Origin: an uncultured Rhodobacter sp.
GTDB lineage: Bacteria; Pseudomonadota; Alphaproteobacteria; Rhodobacterales; Rhodobacteraceae
Length of the DNA stretch: 6,476 nt
Direction: 5' to 3'
Assembly: GCA_937901435.1 (NCBI GenBank)
Contig: CALGTJ010000649.1
Coordinates: 1-6,476, forward strand
Part shown: positions 5,045 through 6,476 of the stretch, one piece after another
How positions within the stretch are numbered: the first letter of the stretch is position 1
Layout of the letters: each line of letters opens with the position of its first letter
Program-made: the position numbers and the translations under genes
Notes under the pieces: generated by a model
Database searches by the model: none
Told to the model about the DNA's origin: nothing
The model's input: the letters and a program-made list of their open reading frames with translations, nothing else

Positions 5045-6476
5045 TCAAACCTCTATTATCTTGGGACGGCGACGCTCGAACCAGATCACGATGATCAGAC
5101 GCGTCACGAAAATGGCGGTAAAGATCGAGGTGATGATCCCCAGACCCAGCGTGATCGAAAAGCCGCGCACAGGACCACTGCCCATCACGAACAGGATGGT
5201 CGCGATGATCAGCGTGGTCACATTGGCGTCGATAATCGCCGACAGCGCCTTTTCATAGCCAAGCTCAATCGCACGCGCCGGCCCATTGGCGGTCTTAAGC
5301 TCTTCTCGGATGCGCTCAAACACCAGCACATTGGCATCCACCGCCATCCCGATGGTCAACACGATCCCCGCGATCCCCGGAAGGGTCAGCGTGGCGCCGA
5401 TGGAACTGAGCAGGCCAAAGATCAGCCCGACGTTGATCAGCAAGGCCACGTTGGCGATCAGGCCAAACCAGCCATAGCTGAGCGCCATGAATACCAGCAC
5501 GCCCGCAAAAGCGACGATACAGGCAATGCGCCCGGCCTCGATACTGTCCTGCCCCAGTTCCGGGCCAATGGTGCGCTCTTCGAGAAAGGCCATCTCTGCC
5601 GGCAGGGCCCCGGCCCGCAGCAGCACCGCCAGTTCCGTTGATTCCGCAACAGAAAAGCTGCCGGTGATCTGCCCCGACCCGCCCGTAATCGCACTTTGGA
5701 TCACAGGGGCACTGATGACCTCGTTGTCCAAGACAATCGCAAAGGGAGAGCCAATGTTTTCAGAGGTATAGACCCCAAACTTGCGCCCGCCCGCCGGGTT
5801 GAACCGAAAGTTCACCGAGGGCCGCCCGTTCTGGTCAAAGCCGGGTTGGGCGTCGGTCAGATCCTCGCCCGAAACGACCGGCGTCTGTTCAAGGATATAG
5901 AAAACGCCCTCTTCATTCAGCGAGGGCAGGATGACGTTGCGCGGCCCCGGTGACTGGCTGGCATCACCTGTGCGACCGACAACGGGCTGAAATGTCAGAC
6001 GGGCTGTCGTGCCAATCAGCGCCTTCAACTCGCTGGCAGACCCGATACCGGGCACCTGAATAAGGATGCGGTCCGTCCCCTGCCGCTGAATCGTCGGCTC
6101 TCTTGTGCCAACCTCATCCACACGGCGGCGAATGATTTCAAGGCTTTGCTGAATAGTGCGATTGTCGGTCGCGGTTTTTTCCGCGTCCGACAGGCGCACC
6201 GTCAGATCCGCACCTGCCGCCGAGACCTCGATATCGTTCGATCCGACCCCGCTGAGCGACACCACCGGCGTTGCCAGCGCGCGCACGACCCCTAACGCCT
6301 TGGCCATGCCCTCTGGCTGCGAAATCCGCACCCGCAACTCTCCGGGCGTGGTGTCCTGACGGCGGATCGTGCCAACCTCGGGACGCACATCGCGCAGCGC
6401 GTCACGCACGTCTGGCCAAAGGCCGTTCATCCGGTCGGCGTAGACATCGGCCACTTTCACCTCGGCCAGCAGATGC
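5045..6476 (-). CDS. secD: Protein translocase subunit SecD, 5'-truncated by window edge
   Basis: SecD is an inner-membrane subunit that, with SecF, uses the proton motive force to help pull preproteins through SecYEG into the periplasm. The visible part is 476 residues ending in a TGA stop. It begins mid-gene with HLLAE, matching the point just after the conserved LDLRGG segment of SecD. The first transmembrane helix and the start of the large periplasmic domain, probably 60-100 residues, therefore lie beyond position 6476. A GTG at 6460-6458 is in frame but is an internal valine of that conserved segment, not a start. Visible landmarks are the P1 region (QVPGIGSASELKALIG, about residues 141-155), the P1/base segment with VLDNEVISAP and ITGGSGQITGSFS (about 248-275), EERTIGPELG (about 299-308), and a C-terminal bundle of about five helices. 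That bundle holds GMAVDANVLVFERIRE (about 376-391), whose Asp near residue 380 matches the proton-relay Asp of the family. secF follows 4 bp downstream. Confidence 0.97.
   Translation of the reverse strand, partial: HLLAEVKVADVYADRMNGLWPDVRDALRDVRPEVGTIRRQDTTPGELRVRISQPEGMAKALGVVRALATPVVSLSGVGSNDIEVSAAGADLTVRLSDAEKTATDNRTIQQSLEIIRRRVDEVGTREPTIQRQGTDRILIQVPGIGSASELKALIGTTARLTFQPVVGRTGDASQSPGPRNVILPSLNEEGVFYILEQTPVVSGEDLTDAQPGFDQNGRPSVNFRFNPAGGRKFGVYTSENIGSPFAIVLDNEVISAPVIQSAITGGSGQITGSFSVAESTELAVLLRAGALPAEMAFLEERTIGPELGQDSIEAGRIACIVAFAGVLVFMALSYGWFGLIANVALLINVGLIFGLLSSIGATLTLPGIAGIVLTIGMAVDANVLVFERIREELKTANGPARAIELGYEKALSAIIDANVTTLIIATILFVMGSGPVRGFSITLGLGIITSIFTAIFVTRLIIVIWFERRRPKIIEV

Noticed and set aside
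4501..5641. Long plus-strand open frames opposite secF and secD (4501-5034 and 5039-5641).
   Set aside because: They are Arg/Gln/Asp/His-rich translations of the antisense of conserved genes, with no ribosome-binding site or family resemblance.
6458..6476. Treating the GTG at 6460 as the start of secD, giving a 471-residue protein.
   Set aside because: The frame stays open to the window edge and the upstream codons read HLLAE, part of the conserved block after LDLRGG in SecD. The GTG is an internal valine and the gene is truncated by the window.

Overview
The window is a dense, one-directional stretch of a high-GC bacterial chromosome. All nine genes lie on the minus strand, so transcription runs from position 6476 towards position 1. 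The organism is most likely an alphaproteobacterium of the Rhodobacterales/Rhodobacteraceae type. The reasons are the order secD-secF, a TauE/SafE permease, a Mth938-domain protein and then ccmA-B-C-D-G, the GC-rich codon use, and the fact that ccmABCDG has the same order as the helABCDX cluster of Rhodobacter capsulatus. The taxonomic call is an inference from gene order and protein character, not from a database match.

Region by region in transcription order: (1) 6476-5045 is secD, cut at its 5' end by the window edge, followed 4 bp later by secF (5040-4072). Together they form the membrane accessory complex of the Sec translocon. (2) 4042-3290 is a TauE/SafE-type permease with a GTG start. 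(3) 3270-2917 is a small Mth938/DUF498 (NDUFAF3-like) protein. (4) 2901-1592 is ccmA and ccmB, which overlap by 4 bp and encode the ATPase and a membrane subunit of the haem-maturation ABC complex. (5) 1591-1451 is a 141-bp gap, the only sizeable non-coding stretch. It holds a possible weak terminator, a possible sigma70 promoter, an 11-bp perfect tandem repeat and a 12-bp direct repeat. (6) 1450-41 is ccmC, the 51-codon ccmD and ccmG. Each overlaps its neighbour by a few bases. They encode the haem-handling subunit, its small partner and the membrane-anchored thioredoxin that reduces apocytochrome c. Positions 1-40 hold no recognisable gene.

The genes share a cell-envelope theme. SecDF helps export proteins, including apocytochromes c, to the periplasm. 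CcmABCD loads and releases haem on the chaperone CcmE. CcmG keeps the CxxCH cysteines reduced for ligation by CcmFH. ccmE, ccmF and ccmH/I are not in this window. The Mth938-domain protein belongs to a family linked in mitochondria to complex I assembly, which fits a respiratory-biogenesis neighbourhood.

This is mostly conserved housekeeping DNA, and I see no mobile element, CRISPR array, toxin-antitoxin pair, defence system or RNA gene. The points worth a second look are small: an apparent transcriptional break between ccmB and ccmC, a 15-bp tandem duplication of the stop/start junction ahead of ccmA, and tiny ORFs filling three consecutive gene junctions.
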